Below, piece after piece: positions 48,880 through 57,984 of a stretch of DNA of 64,000 bases (positions within the stretch are counted from its first letter, which is position 1; every line of letters begins with the position of its first letter). The notes under the pieces were generated by a model, which worked only from the letters and a program-made list of their open reading frames with translations, was not told the DNA's origin and made no database searches. Where the stretch lies: NCBI GenBank assembly GCA_023436205.1, contig JAEZKC010000059.1, forward strand, positions 62,001-126,000, in the 5' to 3' direction. Both the position numbers and the translations under genes were made by a program. This DNA is from Fibrobacterota bacterium (GTDB lineage Bacteria > Fibrobacterota > Chitinivibrionia > Chitinivibrionales > Chitinispirillaceae).

Positions 48880-50159
48880 TTCAGTTCTTTGGCTCTGTGT
48901 CGGACCAGTTCCACCTCATCACTGCCCCATCCCGGGAGTTTGGTTATGAAAAACAGGTCATTGTGCCATAGCGGATCGCTGGCAATTTGGGGCCAGATCT
49001 TTACATAATGGGAAAATAGCGGTGTCCGGGGAACCGGGGAGATAAAAACCGGTTTTACCTGCATCCCAAGACTGCTTACCATATCCATTTCATCGAGAAC
49101 ATCTTCCGGTTTCTGTTCCGGCAAACCGGCCATAATATAAATACCCACATTCATGTGGTTGACAGCTGTTTTGATAAGTCTGGCTTTTTCAATCAGCATT
49201 TCCATATTAGCTTTATCGTTTGTAACGTGCCTGTAACGATCTGATGAGGTTTCATAACCGAATCGTAATGTAGTCACGTTCAGTTCAGTCAGAAGCTCGA
49301 GAGTTCTGCTGTCAAGATATTTCAGATGGAGTCCATTGGGGGTATGAAACCGAATTTTACCAATCAGATCGCCAATGGATGCTACAAGCTCTTCAATCGT
49401 TTTCTGAAATTGAACCAGCAGGGCATCATCGTAAAAGGCAAAATCCTGTGCCTGGAACAATTCTGATGCCAACCGGATTTCATCAGCAACAAGCTGAACG
49501 GGTCGCCGGTGGAAAGAGGGCTGGAGTTTTTTTGATGCACAATAATGACAGGTAAGCGGACAGCCTAAACTGCTTAGCACAGGGCCATGGGGAAGTTTTT
49601 CTGCTGCTTTTAGTCCTGCGGAAAGTGACGGTTCAAAATTGTTTTGCTCTATTCTGCATGTGAATGGAATTTCTGAAAGTTGCACCTCTTTATCTGCAAC
49701 TGATATTCCGGAGATGTTCTCTCTTAAATAATTTCCGAAGAGTTGGGCAGCAACGCCACCAACTAAAATTTGCACAGTGGGATGCACCTGGCGGATCTCC
49801 CTAATGGTCTGGATCACCCCCGGGAGCCAATAGGTCATCATGCTTCCGATGCAGATCAGATCTGGAGAGGGAACATTTTCCAGTCGTCTTTTGAATTCTT
49901 CGGCAGTTATTCCGTACTTTTTATATTTGCGTTTTAATTGACGATAGAGATCAGGTTTCTCGATCTCAACCGATTTGAATTCTCCGGTACCAAATCTTTT
50001 CGGGGCATCGGAGCGTTCCAGGCAGTTAATGAAATGGGTTTGAAATCCGTAATATTGAAGGTACTCAATTAGAAAATAGAGTCCCAGGGGATGCATCCAC
50101 TCATCATACAGCTTGAAATCAAAGATATAGGGATTGATTACAATTGCGGTTTTGGCCAT
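48861..50159 (-). CDS. B12-binding-domain radical SAM protein
   Basis: A 432-aa radical SAM enzyme of the class with an N-terminal cobalamin-binding-like Rossmann fold (about 1-165: AIVINPYIFDFKLYDEWMHP, PDLICIGSMMTYWLPGVI, VQILVGGVAAQLFG). The cluster motif is CPLTCHYC in LSSLGCPLTCHYCASKK, followed by FAFYDDALLV and TLRFGYETSS, typical of the MiaB/BchE-like B12-radical SAM superfamily. The usual DxHxxG cobalamin ligand is not evident, so the cobalamin may be bound base-off without a lower ligand or not at all. The substrate is unknown. It converges with and overlaps the AcpH-like gene and diverges from the DUF1848 gene. Confidence 0.85.
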   Translation of the reverse strand: MAKTAIVINPYIFDFKLYDEWMHPLGLYFLIEYLQYYGFQTHFINCLERSDAPKRFGTGEFKSVEIEKPDLYRQLKRKYKKYGITAEEFKRRLENVPSPDLICIGSMMTYWLPGVIQTIREIRQVHPTVQILVGGVAAQLFGNYLRENISGISVADKEVQLSEIPFTCRIEQNNFEPSLSAGLKAAEKLPHGPVLSSLGCPLTCHYCASKKLQPSFHRRPVQLVADEIRLASELFQAQDFAFYDDALLVQFQKTIEELVASIGDLIGKIRFHTPNGLHLKYLDSRTLELLTELNVTTLRFGYETSSDRYRHVTNDKANMEMLIEKARLIKTAVNHMNVGIYIMAGLPEQKPEDVLDEMDMVSSLGMQVKPVFISPVPRTPLFSHYVKIWPQIASDPLWHNDLFFITKLPGWGSDEVELVRHRAKELNQALMK

Positions 50160-50229
50160 GGCGAGTGTAAAATATATCTTTTGGCAGAGTGCAAAGTTTC
50201 TTTTTCGAGAGTGTTAATAAGATAGAATT

Positions 50230-51213
50230 ATGGCATCAGTGCAGTGGAATAGGGAAAAGATTATTACCGATTTCGGACAGAATCTGGATGCTATAGCTCC
50301 CGTCATAATTTCCGCCAGTCGTGCAACCGATATTCCTGCCTTCTATCCGGATTGGTTTATAAGGAGAATAAGGGCAGGATATGTGCGTTGGGTGAATCCA
50401 TTCAACGGAAATGCCCAATATGTCTCTTTCAGTAAAGCTCGCCTGATCGTTTTCTGGACAAAAAATCCCACTCCAGTTATGCCTTTCCTAGATGAAATTG
50501 AAAGCAGAGGACTGAACTATTTTTTCCACATTACGCTAAACGATTACGAAATGGAAAACTATGAACCATTTTTACCATCGCTGGAGAAGAGAGTCGAGTC
50601 CTTTATTTCTCTTTCGGAGCGTATCGGGCCACAGAAAGTGCATTGGAGATTTGACCCTCTTTTAATTACCGACACTGTTTCCCCCGAAAAACTTGTTGAA
50701 AAGGTTTTAAGGGTAGGGGAAATGATTCATCGGTATACTTCCCGTTTAACGGTGAGTTTTTTCAGCCCATATCAGAAAGTGTTATCAAGATGCAGGCGAG
50801 AAGGTGTCAAGCTTTTACCAACTCCGGAGGAACTGCGTCGTCGTGTACTTTCTGAGCTTTCCAAAATGGCGCAAGAGTGGCACCTGAAGATTTGCACCTG
50901 CGCGGATGGGGGCGATTATTCAGATCTGGGTATCATGCCGGGACGTTGCATCGATGAGAACCATCTTGTACAGACTTTCAGTGATGATTTCGAACTGGTA
51001 CGTTTTCTAGATCCATCATGGCAACCGGATCTTTTCGGAGAAGTACATTTCCGAAAAGGATTACGGGATACCGGGCAGCGTCAGTTCTGCGGTTGTGTAA
51101 AGAGTAAGGATATTGGCAGATACAATACCTGCCCTCATGGCTGTCTGTACTGCTATGCCAATAGCGGCATCGATCGTGTGAAATGCTCTGAGGGAAACAG
51201 CGATGCCTTGTGA
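50230..51213 (+). CDS. DUF1848 family protein with C-terminal Fe-S-type cysteine cluster
   Basis: A 327-aa DUF1848 protein. It begins with APVIISASRATDIPAFYPDWFIRRI and VRWVNPFNGNAQYVSFSKAR, then VFWTKNP, FHITLNDYE and WRFDPLLI, all hallmark stretches. The C-terminus carries CGCVKSKDIGRYNTCPHGC plus LYCYAN, a dense cysteine cluster that probably binds an iron-sulfur centre, resembling a reversed radical-SAM-like CxxxCxxC (CPHGCLYC). The family is uncharacterised, though it is often grouped with SPL-like radical enzymes. No good ribosome site precedes ATG 50230. Its neighbour on the other strand is also a radical SAM protein. Confidence 0.87.
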   Translation: MASVQWNREKIITDFGQNLDAIAPVIISASRATDIPAFYPDWFIRRIRAGYVRWVNPFNGNAQYVSFSKARLIVFWTKNPTPVMPFLDEIESRGLNYFFHITLNDYEMENYEPFLPSLEKRVESFISLSERIGPQKVHWRFDPLLITDTVSPEKLVEKVLRVGEMIHRYTSRLTVSFFSPYQKVLSRCRREGVKLLPTPEELRRRVLSELSKMAQEWHLKICTCADGGDYSDLGIMPGRCIDENHLVQTFSDDFELVRFLDPSWQPDLFGEVHFRKGLRDTGQRQFCGCVKSKDIGRYNTCPHGCLYCYANSGIDRVKCSEGNSDAL

Positions 51214-51220
51214 AAGGTCG

Positions 51221-51700
51221 TTATTTTACTCGCACTAGCTGTTTAGATTCCAGAACAGTTGCAGTTTCATTATAGAAAGTCACTCCGGAATTCGGCACAT
51301 ACGCCTGGGAATCATGTTTGATGCTGGCCAGAATGAGGGTATCAGTCATTAAGGAATCTATTCTAAATATTGTGACAAAGGTCGTATCCAAAACCGGTTC
51401 ATGGAAGAGCACTGAAAAAACCTGACGTTTACTGATATCCACATAAGTGCTTTCCGGCAGGATGATTCCACTCTGCACCACCGGAGTTATGGCAACATTT
51501 TCGATGTATTGTCGTTTGGTAATTTCAACACTGTCAATGGAAAAAGTGTAGTCAACTTTTGTTCTGGTTAGTGAGCTGTCAGAAACTTCGGTGCTGTCTG
51601 TCCATCTACCGCTTATCTGGCTGAGAGATGTTTGAGGAGTGGGATCGTAGGTACCGCAGCTTACAAGCAGAATGAGTAAGGGCAGAACGAAACGCAGCAT
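51221..51700 (-). CDS. Small lipoprotein of unknown function
   Basis: A 159-aa lipoprotein: signal peptide with lipobox LLVSC (Cys15), then a Thr/Ser-rich mature part with many short beta-strand-like segments (ISGRWTDSTEVSDSS, YTFSIDSVEITKRQYIEN, TFVTIFRIDSLMTDTLILA). This suggests a small beta-sandwich, in the style of lipocalin-like or 'DUF'-type lipoproteins that begin with 'GxW', but I cannot name the family. The start has a strong AGAAGGAG site. Monocistronic: it is flanked by a convergent gene and a 100-base spacer. Confidence 0.72.
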   Translation of the reverse strand: MLRFVLPLLILLVSCGTYDPTPQTSLSQISGRWTDSTEVSDSSLTRTKVDYTFSIDSVEITKRQYIENVAITPVVQSGIILPESTYVDISKRQVFSVLFHEPVLDTTFVTIFRIDSLMTDTLILASIKHDSQAYVPNSGVTFYNETATVLESKQLVRVK

Positions 51701-51783
51701 TGTTTCTCCTTTTAGAAGTTTAACAATAAAGTAAATTCTGCAAAGATGAAGTGTGTAGATGGTTTATGGGGGAGAGCGGAGAA

Positions 51784-51806
51784 TTGCGCGGGGGAAACCC
51801 GCGCAA
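51784..51806 (-). terminator. GC-rich hairpin after the ankyrin gene
   Basis: TTGCGCGGG (51784-51792) and CCCGCGCAA (51798-51806) form a perfect nine-base-pair stem with a five-base loop, five bases beyond the ankyrin stop on the minus strand. No strong T-tract follows, so it may end transcription or protect the 3' end of the mRNA. Confidence 0.5.
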
Positions 51807-51811
51807 AATGC

Positions 51812-52426
51812 TTATTCTTCGTCGAAATCTGGTTCTGAACTGGGTTCTTCTTCGATAATGTCTTGAGAAGCAGCGCTCCATTGGGGCAGTGAGGCTTTTG
51901 TTATAGGCCGAAGTTCGCGGTCGGCATGGGAGTAGCTGCTGCGCTCCGGTTTCCCTCTTCCACCTCTGGACTCAAGCAGTTCGGCTGCTTTGCTTTGGCT
52001 GGTGCGGTAAGCCCTGGCCAGGGCAGTTTCTTCGTACTGATCTACTATGTTTACCTTGGCTCCGTTATCAAGCAGAGTTTCTAATATTTTGACATGTCCG
52101 TTTTCAGCTGCCAGCATAAGCGGGGTTGTTCCACGGACATGACCCCGGCAGTTAACATCGGCGCCGTTTTGGATCAGCAGAGTTACAATGGCAGTGTGAC
52201 CCTCTTCGGCAGCGCGCATGAGGGCTGAAAATCCGCTCTTGTCTGCAGCATTGATATCGGCTCCCTTTTCGAGCAGCAGCTTGACTATGTCGGTGTTTCC
52301 ACTCCATGCCGCTTCGATTAGGGCGGTCCTTCCGGAACTATCCGGACTATTGACATCAGCCCCCTCATTGATCGATTTCTTCGCTTCAGAGAGGTTCCCT
52401 CTGGTACAGGCGCTGATCAGATCCAT
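51812..52426 (-). CDS. Ankyrin-repeat protein
   Basis: A 204-aa protein with four to five ankyrin repeats over residues 1-150: MDLISACTRGNLSEAKKSIN, GRTALIEAAWSGNTDIVKLL, GFSALMRAAEEGHTAIVTLL, GTTPLMLAAENGHVKILETL and a partial last repeat. The C-terminal 50 residues are polar and end acidic (EEEPSSEPDFDEE). No signal peptide, so it acts in the cytoplasm as a protein-binding scaffold; the partner is unknown. The ribosome site AAAGGAG lies seven bases before the ATG. The 219-base spacer upstream (52427-52645) shows no gene. Confidence 0.9.
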   Translation of the reverse strand: MDLISACTRGNLSEAKKSINEGADVNSPDSSGRTALIEAAWSGNTDIVKLLLEKGADINAADKSGFSALMRAAEEGHTAIVTLLIQNGADVNCRGHVRGTTPLMLAAENGHVKILETLLDNGAKVNIVDQYEETALARAYRTSQSKAAELLESRGGRGKPERSSYSHADRELRPITKASLPQWSAASQDIIEEEPSSEPDFDEE

Positions 52427-52645
52427 GAAAAACTCCTTTTGCTGTTGCTCTTTATTGTAGAGATGATGAGATCGGTTAAAATTAATGCTGTCAAGTATAC
52501 TTCAAGTATGCATCACAAAGCAAGTATTTAAAAGACTGCTGTGGGGCAGTTTCAAGCCTTTAACTATCAAGAACCATACCGAACTGGTGAATTGGGGATT
52601 CGGGCCGGTGAATGCCCCGTGTTTTCCCGACCCGTTGTCCCTCAT

Positions 52646-53026
52646 TCATGCGTTTTCCACCATGGCAGCCCATTCTTCAGGAAGTCCCTCTTTCCAGCTG
52701 TTTATATGTGCCGAGGGCGTATCCTCCTTCACTATATGGAGAACTGCCCGCAATAGTGTCTGTGCATCATCGGTGGAAATCTTGAACTGCTCCCTGAGGT
52801 CTGTTACAAACTGATCAAGGGAGATTGTTGGAACATTTATCTGATGCCCCCGAAGGGTTCCCAAGTTCAGTTCATCAGGCAAGTCCTGGGAAAAGCTCTT
52901 GGCCTGTGCCTCTTTCATGCGGCTTGCCACATGCCCCAGTACCGATTTAATCATAGCGTCCGCCTTTTGCTGATTCCCAACAAATGGCAGTGACTCAACT
53001 CTCATTAAAAGTGCCGAATATTGCAT
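52646..53026 (-). CDS. DUF2267-like protein
   Basis: A 126-aa helical protein. The pattern ADAMIKSVLGHVASRMKEAQ, FSQDLPDELNL, SLDQFVTDLREQF and TLLRAVLHIVKE, ending in LPEEW, matches DUF2267 ('A..a..avL..L..rL...eA..l..qLP..l', then a repeat ending in LP.e). It is a small cytoplasmic protein of unknown role, often seen near stress genes. ATG 53026 is chosen (G6 stretch about nine bases upstream); a GTG three codons earlier is also in frame. The gene may be co-transcribed with the upstream acyl-ligase gene, which ends 70 bases before it. Confidence 0.65.
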   Translation of the reverse strand: MQYSALLMRVESLPFVGNQQKADAMIKSVLGHVASRMKEAQAKSFSQDLPDELNLGTLRGHQINVPTISLDQFVTDLREQFKISTDDAQTLLRAVLHIVKEDTPSAHINSWKEGLPEEWAAMVENA

Positions 53027-53095
53027 TTTCTTCACCCCCCTTCCAATAATTAGCCCTTTAATATTACGAATCCTAGGGGGTATTTCTGGGGGAAA

Positions 53096-55789
53096 TTATT
53101 CGATTTTTGAAATGGTGGATCTTATATAGGAGGTGATCTCCTCGGCCGCGCAGCTGCTTGAAAGTTCGCCTCGCTTGATCAGCTCATGTACGGTGAATGG
53201 CTTTCCGAAGTGTAATACAGGGCTGGAGCTGAAAGATAGTTTCGCAGAAGATCCCGCTTCTGAAACGCTGATATGAATGGGGACTACCCACCCGCCGGTT
53301 TCTTTGGCGATCATTCCAATTCCCGGTTTGAACTCCGCCAGCGTCGAGGATGGGGAGATCGTCCCTTCTGGGAAGACCAGAAGATTATCGCCATTTTTTA
53401 GCACGGAAAGAGAAACTTTAAGCACCTCAACTGGATCACTCTCTCTGGAGAGTTTCAGCATGTTGGGTTTGTGAAGGAAATAGGGAACAGAGGGGTATTT
53501 CAATGCTTCTTTGTTTCCTAAATAGAATGTGTTTTCCCGCATTTTTTCAGGAAGTGAGCTTAAAATCCAGAATGCATCGTAAATGCTGGGGTGGTTTGCT
53601 GCAAAAATGAGCGGCTTGCAGTAGGGATCCAGTCGTTCGAATCCTTTAATCTGAAAATTCCAGACCTTTCCGGCAACTTTTATGAGCGATGGACCAACCG
53701 TTTTGTGAACAAAAGTGACAGGGTTCCTTATCGCCTCAGTGTCGGGTGCTTCAGCCAGAATGCGCTCCTTAAGGTTCATAATGCGTTCAACTGATGTCAC
53801 AGCGGCTTCTCCACTGTCGATACGCTCCTTCACCAGTGAAACCAGATCCGCCACGGTTTCCATTTTATCGAACACTTCTTCGGTAATCACCATGGAAAAC
53901 TTACTCTCAATTATGCTCAGAAGCTCAATCCTGTTGAGGGAATCAAGCCCCAGGTCGGTTTCCAAATGGGAGCGTGGATTAATGATGGCCCTTTCAATCT
54001 TCGGAGAAGTCTTGAGTATCGAATCAACAACACCGTGAAATTCACCAGTTTCCATCAGGGTCATTTCAAACACCGAAAGCTGTTCCTCTGCAACAGGCCT
54101 GTTACCCGCTTTGCGTTTGATTGAATTGTAGATTTTGACGATTTCAATTTTTTTCAGCTTGCGGGTGGTGGTCCTCGGTAATGGCTGGTAAACCAAAACA
54201 AAGTCGCTTATACGCCTGTAAACCGGAATCCCTTTGCCCAATCGTACAAGTTCCTGATAAAGAAGGTCGGTTGCCTGTGAAATTGTGTAGCGCTTTCGAA
54301 GATCTTTTTGGGGCACAATTGCCGCCGCCACTATTTCACCCTCTTCCTGTTTACTTCCAAAAATGGCAATCTCTTCTATAAGTTCGGATTCAGAATAGTG
54401 ATCTTCCAGTTCCTCAGGATAAACATTTTTGCCGCTATCAAGAACAATCATGTCTTTTTTACGACCTAAAATGTACAGGTAACCGTCTTTGTCCACTTTA
54501 CCCAAATCACCAGTATGAAACCAGCCGTCATTATCGATGACATCTCCCGTGAGCTGATTGTTTTTGTAATATCCGGAAAAAATGCAGCTTCCTCTGAGCA
54601 GCACCTCTCCGATTCCCGCTTCATTTGGTTCGTCAATCCTGACTTCATTGTCTGCCAGCACCGGTCCAACAGAACCTAGCCGTGGTTCCGAATAAGGGCA
54701 CAGGGTGATTGGACCGAAGGTTTCGGTAAGGCCATATCCCTCAACAATGTTGAACCCCAGCTGCCTGAATCCGTTCCAGTAACGTTTGCCTAAAGCGGCC
54801 CCACCGGAGATGATAAGTTTGAGTTTTCCACCGAAGCCCTTATGGACGCCTGCAAACAGATTCCGCCTGAAGGAATCGCTCATTGATTCTCCCATGGCAG
54901 CCGACAATGTTTTCATACCGGTAAAGAGTGTGGACACCGCCGGACCTTTTTTCTTTACGTTGTGAAGAATGCTTTCGTAAAAGAGGGAGATCATTTTGGG
55001 CACTGCCGGAAGAACCGTTACCCCTTTATCCTTTAGAGCTTCGATGATAAGGGGGCCTTTAACATAGGGTACAAAAACCACATCCATGCCCCCGCAAAGC
55101 GGACCTGCGACACAAGCGGCAAATCCAAAGACATGGTGAAGGGGTAAAACCGCAAGGAAAGTGTCCCGGCTATCAAGTTTCATTCGAGGAATGGCATGAT
55201 TGGAAACCGCCGTGAAATTCTTTTGTGTAAGAACCACTCCTTTTGCTTTGCCGGTAGTACCGGATGTGAAAATAATCACCATGGGGTCATCCGGTTCAAA
55301 AGAGTGGGAAAAAGCATCTTTCAGAGGGTTTCCCTCTCGGATGTATTCACTGAATGATGGTTCCTTTTCTCCTGCCTTTTCATCAAAAACCACAATTGTT
55401 TCTATGAATGGGTATTTATCCCTCATTTTCTGGAAAAGACTCAGGTAGACCTTCGAGCAGAAAACAATTTTTGCTTCTGTGGTGAGGATAATCTGCTCTA
55501 TTTCAGCGGCCGGGATGTTGGGGTCAATAGGAACTGTGCAGGCTCCGGTCAGCAGTATGGCATGGTAGGCGATGACCCATTCCGGGGAGTTTTCGCCGAT
55601 AACCGCCGCATTTGTCCCCTTCTTAAGTCCCTGTTTTTTCAGCAGATGCGAAAGTCTGTTCAGGTCTTCATGAAAATCCCCGTACGTCCAGCTTCTGTAG
55701 TATCCGTTCCGTTTTATATTAAGACAGCTCTTGTTGCTATAGGTCTGAATTGCATTTTTCAGAATATCTGCATATACCAGTCGGTTCAT
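53096..55789 (-). CDS. Acyl-adenylating ligase - ACP - acyltransferase fusion
   Basis: An 897-aa three-part enzyme. Residues 1-560 are an acyl-activating AMP-binding ligase: FTSGTTGKAKG (174-184), GYGLTE (351-356), WFHTGDLG (423-430) and GRKKDMIV (442-449). Residues about 575-660 form an acyl-carrier domain with the phosphopantetheine serine S617 in LGLDSLNRIEL. Residues about 700-897 are a PlsC-type acyltransferase with NHPSIYD (732-738) and FPEGT (806-810). This order suggests that a fatty acid is activated, held on the built-in carrier and passed to a lysophospholipid or similar acceptor, as in Aas, which lacks a carrier domain. AcpS would charge S617. No signal peptide. Confidence 0.9.
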   Translation of the reverse strand: MNRLVYADILKNAIQTYSNKSCLNIKRNGYYRSWTYGDFHEDLNRLSHLLKKQGLKKGTNAAVIGENSPEWVIAYHAILLTGACTVPIDPNIPAAEIEQIILTTEAKIVFCSKVYLSLFQKMRDKYPFIETIVVFDEKAGEKEPSFSEYIREGNPLKDAFSHSFEPDDPMVIIFTSGTTGKAKGVVLTQKNFTAVSNHAIPRMKLDSRDTFLAVLPLHHVFGFAACVAGPLCGGMDVVFVPYVKGPLIIEALKDKGVTVLPAVPKMISLFYESILHNVKKKGPAVSTLFTGMKTLSAAMGESMSDSFRRNLFAGVHKGFGGKLKLIISGGAALGKRYWNGFRQLGFNIVEGYGLTETFGPITLCPYSEPRLGSVGPVLADNEVRIDEPNEAGIGEVLLRGSCIFSGYYKNNQLTGDVIDNDGWFHTGDLGKVDKDGYLYILGRKKDMIVLDSGKNVYPEELEDHYSESELIEEIAIFGSKQEEGEIVAAAIVPQKDLRKRYTISQATDLLYQELVRLGKGIPVYRRISDFVLVYQPLPRTTTRKLKKIEIVKIYNSIKRKAGNRPVAEEQLSVFEMTLMETGEFHGVVDSILKTSPKIERAIINPRSHLETDLGLDSLNRIELLSIIESKFSMVITEEVFDKMETVADLVSLVKERIDSGEAAVTSVERIMNLKERILAEAPDTEAIRNPVTFVHKTVGPSLIKVAGKVWNFQIKGFERLDPYCKPLIFAANHPSIYDAFWILSSLPEKMRENTFYLGNKEALKYPSVPYFLHKPNMLKLSRESDPVEVLKVSLSVLKNGDNLLVFPEGTISPSSTLAEFKPGIGMIAKETGGWVVPIHISVSEAGSSAKLSFSSSPVLHFGKPFTVHELIKRGELSSSCAAEEITSYIRSTISKIE

Positions 55790-56015
55790 GTCGGAAGGCT
55801 CCAGAAGAGTTTATTAGTTTAAAAATCTGCCTTGCTGAAGGGGCTTAGAAAGTCTGCCGAATGTTGAGTGCAGTCCTTAAGTATAATTGTTAGACTTTCA
55901 TTATGACAAAGCATTATTTACGCCATTCGAACAAAAACATAAGCTAGAATTTTGTTTTTCGGTGAAACCGCATTCTATTTTGATATATAAATTACGAATT
56001 AAAGGAGGCTAAAAC

Positions 56016-56468
56016 GTGAGCGTGAGAAAAATGATTGTCTTTTTTTTGCTGGTTGGATTGCAGGTGCAGATTGCCCACAGTCAGCAGATGGTGAAGTTCA
56101 GGGGCAGTGACGGCTGGGGAGTTGATACTAGGTATGAACAGGCGTATGATGCTTTTAATCTGCAGACATTTCGCGGTTCAGTGGCTAAAGTAGATACGGT
56201 GACTCCCATGACTGACATGGGGATGGGTATTCAAATTTTGTTGAAGACTGAATCCGGTGATATTGCGGTTCATCTTGGGCCAGCCTGGTATATTCTTAAT
56301 CAGGACCTGAATTTCCCCAAGAATGAGAAGTTGGAGGTCAAAGGCTGTAGGGTATCTACCTCCAGTGGTGATTTTGTCATGGCAATGGAGATCCTCAGAA
56401 AGGATCGCATTGTCCGGCTGCGTGATACTGATGGAAATCCTCTTTGGAGCGTGATGCGAGAGAAATGA
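56016..56468 (+). CDS. Small exported protein with an OB-fold-like domain
   Basis: A 150-aa protein with a signal peptide (about 1-22, AHSQQ). The mature part contains FRGSVAKVDTVTPMTDMGMG, QILLKTESGDIAVHLGPAWYI and KLEVKGCRVSTSSGDFVMAM, a compact five-strand pattern like an OB fold ('v.G.V..v........g....l.t..G.i.v.lGP.wyl....l..ge.v.V.G'), which I have seen in small periplasmic proteins annotated as hypothetical. The ligand is unknown. The start is GTG 56016 behind GGAGG. The 226-base spacer upstream holds no gene; it is AT-rich near its end and may contain the promoter. Confidence 0.68.
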   Translation: MSVRKMIVFFLLVGLQVQIAHSQQMVKFRGSDGWGVDTRYEQAYDAFNLQTFRGSVAKVDTVTPMTDMGMGIQILLKTESGDIAVHLGPAWYILNQDLNFPKNEKLEVKGCRVSTSSGDFVMAMEILRKDRIVRLRDTDGNPLWSVMREK

Positions 56469-56480
56469 CTGCCAGGTGGG

Positions 56481-57842
56481 CTAATCCACCTGTAGTCCGC
56501 TTTTAATCCTCTGTCCGGAAATGGGGTACTTGAGTACCAGGCTGTTTCTGTTTTTGTTATAGTTCTCTTTTTTCTGTTCCGGAAGATACGCTATATCTGC
56601 ATCGATGAATCCTTGTTGCTGGAACCAGTCTGCCGTCTGGGTTGTCAGCACGAAAACAGAATCCAGCTTCATCTTGGTTGCCTGTTCGATAAAATAGGAG
56701 ATCATTTTTCTGCCGATACCCAGATTCTTGTAGGTCTCATCAACCACAATGGCGGCAATCTCACCTTTGCCCTCAGGAAATATGTGCAGGGCACCGCAGG
56801 CATGTAGTGTGCCGTCAACCTCGTATACGGCATAGTCCTCCAGCTTTTCCGCCAGGCTTTCAGCCGAGCGAGCCACAAGCGCTCCTTCGTTTACCTTGGG
56901 CTGCATGAGCGACAGAACTTCAGGAATATCCGCAACGGTCATGGAACGAATATTGTCGTGCTGATTTGCATAAATCATGGTGCCAAACCCACGGTTGGAA
57001 AAGATTTCCTGAAGAAGCATCCCCTCCACTCTGCCATCAATGATATGAACCCGGCGCACTCCTTTTCTGCAGGCTCTGTACCCGTAGGAGATAAGCTGCA
57101 GCTGATCGTCATAGTGTTCGCTGGGGTTAAGGTCTAAAAACTGCCCGGCCTGCGCAAGCGTAAGCTGGGAGATTGTACCATCATCAGAGATGTACACTTC
57201 TTGAGGTATTTGGAAGCCTTTGTCTTTGATGCCACCCTGGTCGGTGAGGAAGAAAAGTTTGGCAGCCTTCATTTGTACACTTAGCGTGAACGCCAGTTCA
57301 CTTGAAGACAGGTTGTACGGTTTTCCTTTTGCGTTCCAGCCGATATTGGGGAAAATGGGGATAAGACCATCATCCAGAACCCGCTTCAATATATCAATCT
57401 GAAGCTTCTCCACAATGCCGGAACTCTGAAAATCAATTCCATTGCGTACCCCAATGCTTCTGGCTTTGACCCAGTTTCCAATAATGGCATTCGCCCCGTC
57501 TTCCGCCAACATGGTCATAATGTTGTTGGATACATCGAATGCAGCCATTTTTATGAAAGGAATCGCTTCCGGTGAGGAAATACGTACACCGTTGACAGTC
57601 GGACATTCCACTTTGTAGGTCTGCAGAATCTCATCAATTCTTGTTCTGGCACCGGGGACTAGAATTATCTTTATACCCATGCGGTGCAGTAGTACCAGAT
57701 CTTTAATCAGTACCGGGAAAAGATCATTTGAGATCAGTGCGCTATCGATTTTAATAACGAAGGTTTCATCTTTAAAGCGGTTGATATAGCCGAAAGCCTG
57801 TCGGATGATTTCAACCTGCTCTTTGAGTTTAATTTTATCCAT
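56481..57842 (-). CDS. argA: Amino-acid N-acetyltransferase (N-acetylglutamate synthase)
   Basis: A 453-aa ArgA that acetylates glutamate, the first step of arginine synthesis. Residues about 20-290 are an amino-acid-kinase fold (FVIKIDSALISNDLF, KIILVPGARTRIDEIL, GLIPIFPNIGW, KLFFLTDQGGI), which in ArgA binds arginine for feedback control. Residues about 300-430 are a GNAT domain with the acetyl-CoA loop KNLGIGRKMI. Length fits E. coli ArgA (443 aa). No other arginine gene lies in the window. The leader is 80 bases and shows a GGATGG site before the ATG. Confidence 0.93.
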   Translation of the reverse strand: MDKIKLKEQVEIIRQAFGYINRFKDETFVIKIDSALISNDLFPVLIKDLVLLHRMGIKIILVPGARTRIDEILQTYKVECPTVNGVRISSPEAIPFIKMAAFDVSNNIMTMLAEDGANAIIGNWVKARSIGVRNGIDFQSSGIVEKLQIDILKRVLDDGLIPIFPNIGWNAKGKPYNLSSSELAFTLSVQMKAAKLFFLTDQGGIKDKGFQIPQEVYISDDGTISQLTLAQAGQFLDLNPSEHYDDQLQLISYGYRACRKGVRRVHIIDGRVEGMLLQEIFSNRGFGTMIYANQHDNIRSMTVADIPEVLSLMQPKVNEGALVARSAESLAEKLEDYAVYEVDGTLHACGALHIFPEGKGEIAAIVVDETYKNLGIGRKMISYFIEQATKMKLDSVFVLTTQTADWFQQQGFIDADIAYLPEQKKENYNKNRNSLVLKYPISGQRIKSGLQVD

Positions 57843-57922
57843 ACACCATCCATTTGTTTTCGTTTTGTCCTCAAAATAAAATGTGCGCGTGTTCCTTTTC
57901 CATGTTTGAGCGCAGACAGAGC

Positions 57923-57951
57923 TTGCACCACGTATAATTCTATGATATTAT
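57923..57951 (+). promoter_or_regulatory. Predicted promoter of the binding-protein/TPR/coiled-coil/AraC operon
   Basis: TTGCAC at 57923-57928 and TATTAT at 57946-57951 are spaced by 17 bases, in an AT-rich stretch that also contains TATAAT at 57949-57954. Transcription would start near 57958, which supports ATG 57985, not ATG 57955, as the first codon of the operon. Confidence 0.48.
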
Positions 57952-57984
57952 AATATGAGCCCCAAACTGTCAGGAAACTTACAG

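Noticed and set aside
48861..51213. Two adjacent cysteine-cluster proteins considered as the missing AmmeMemoRadiSam partner or a RiPP system
   Set aside because: Their motifs fit B12-radical SAM and DUF1848; there is no precursor peptide gene nearby and no link to the MEMO fusion.
52485..52814. A 109-codon plus-strand frame overlapping the DUF2267 gene
   Set aside because: It is antisense to a recognisable family member, and its unique part lies in the spacer without a ribosome site.
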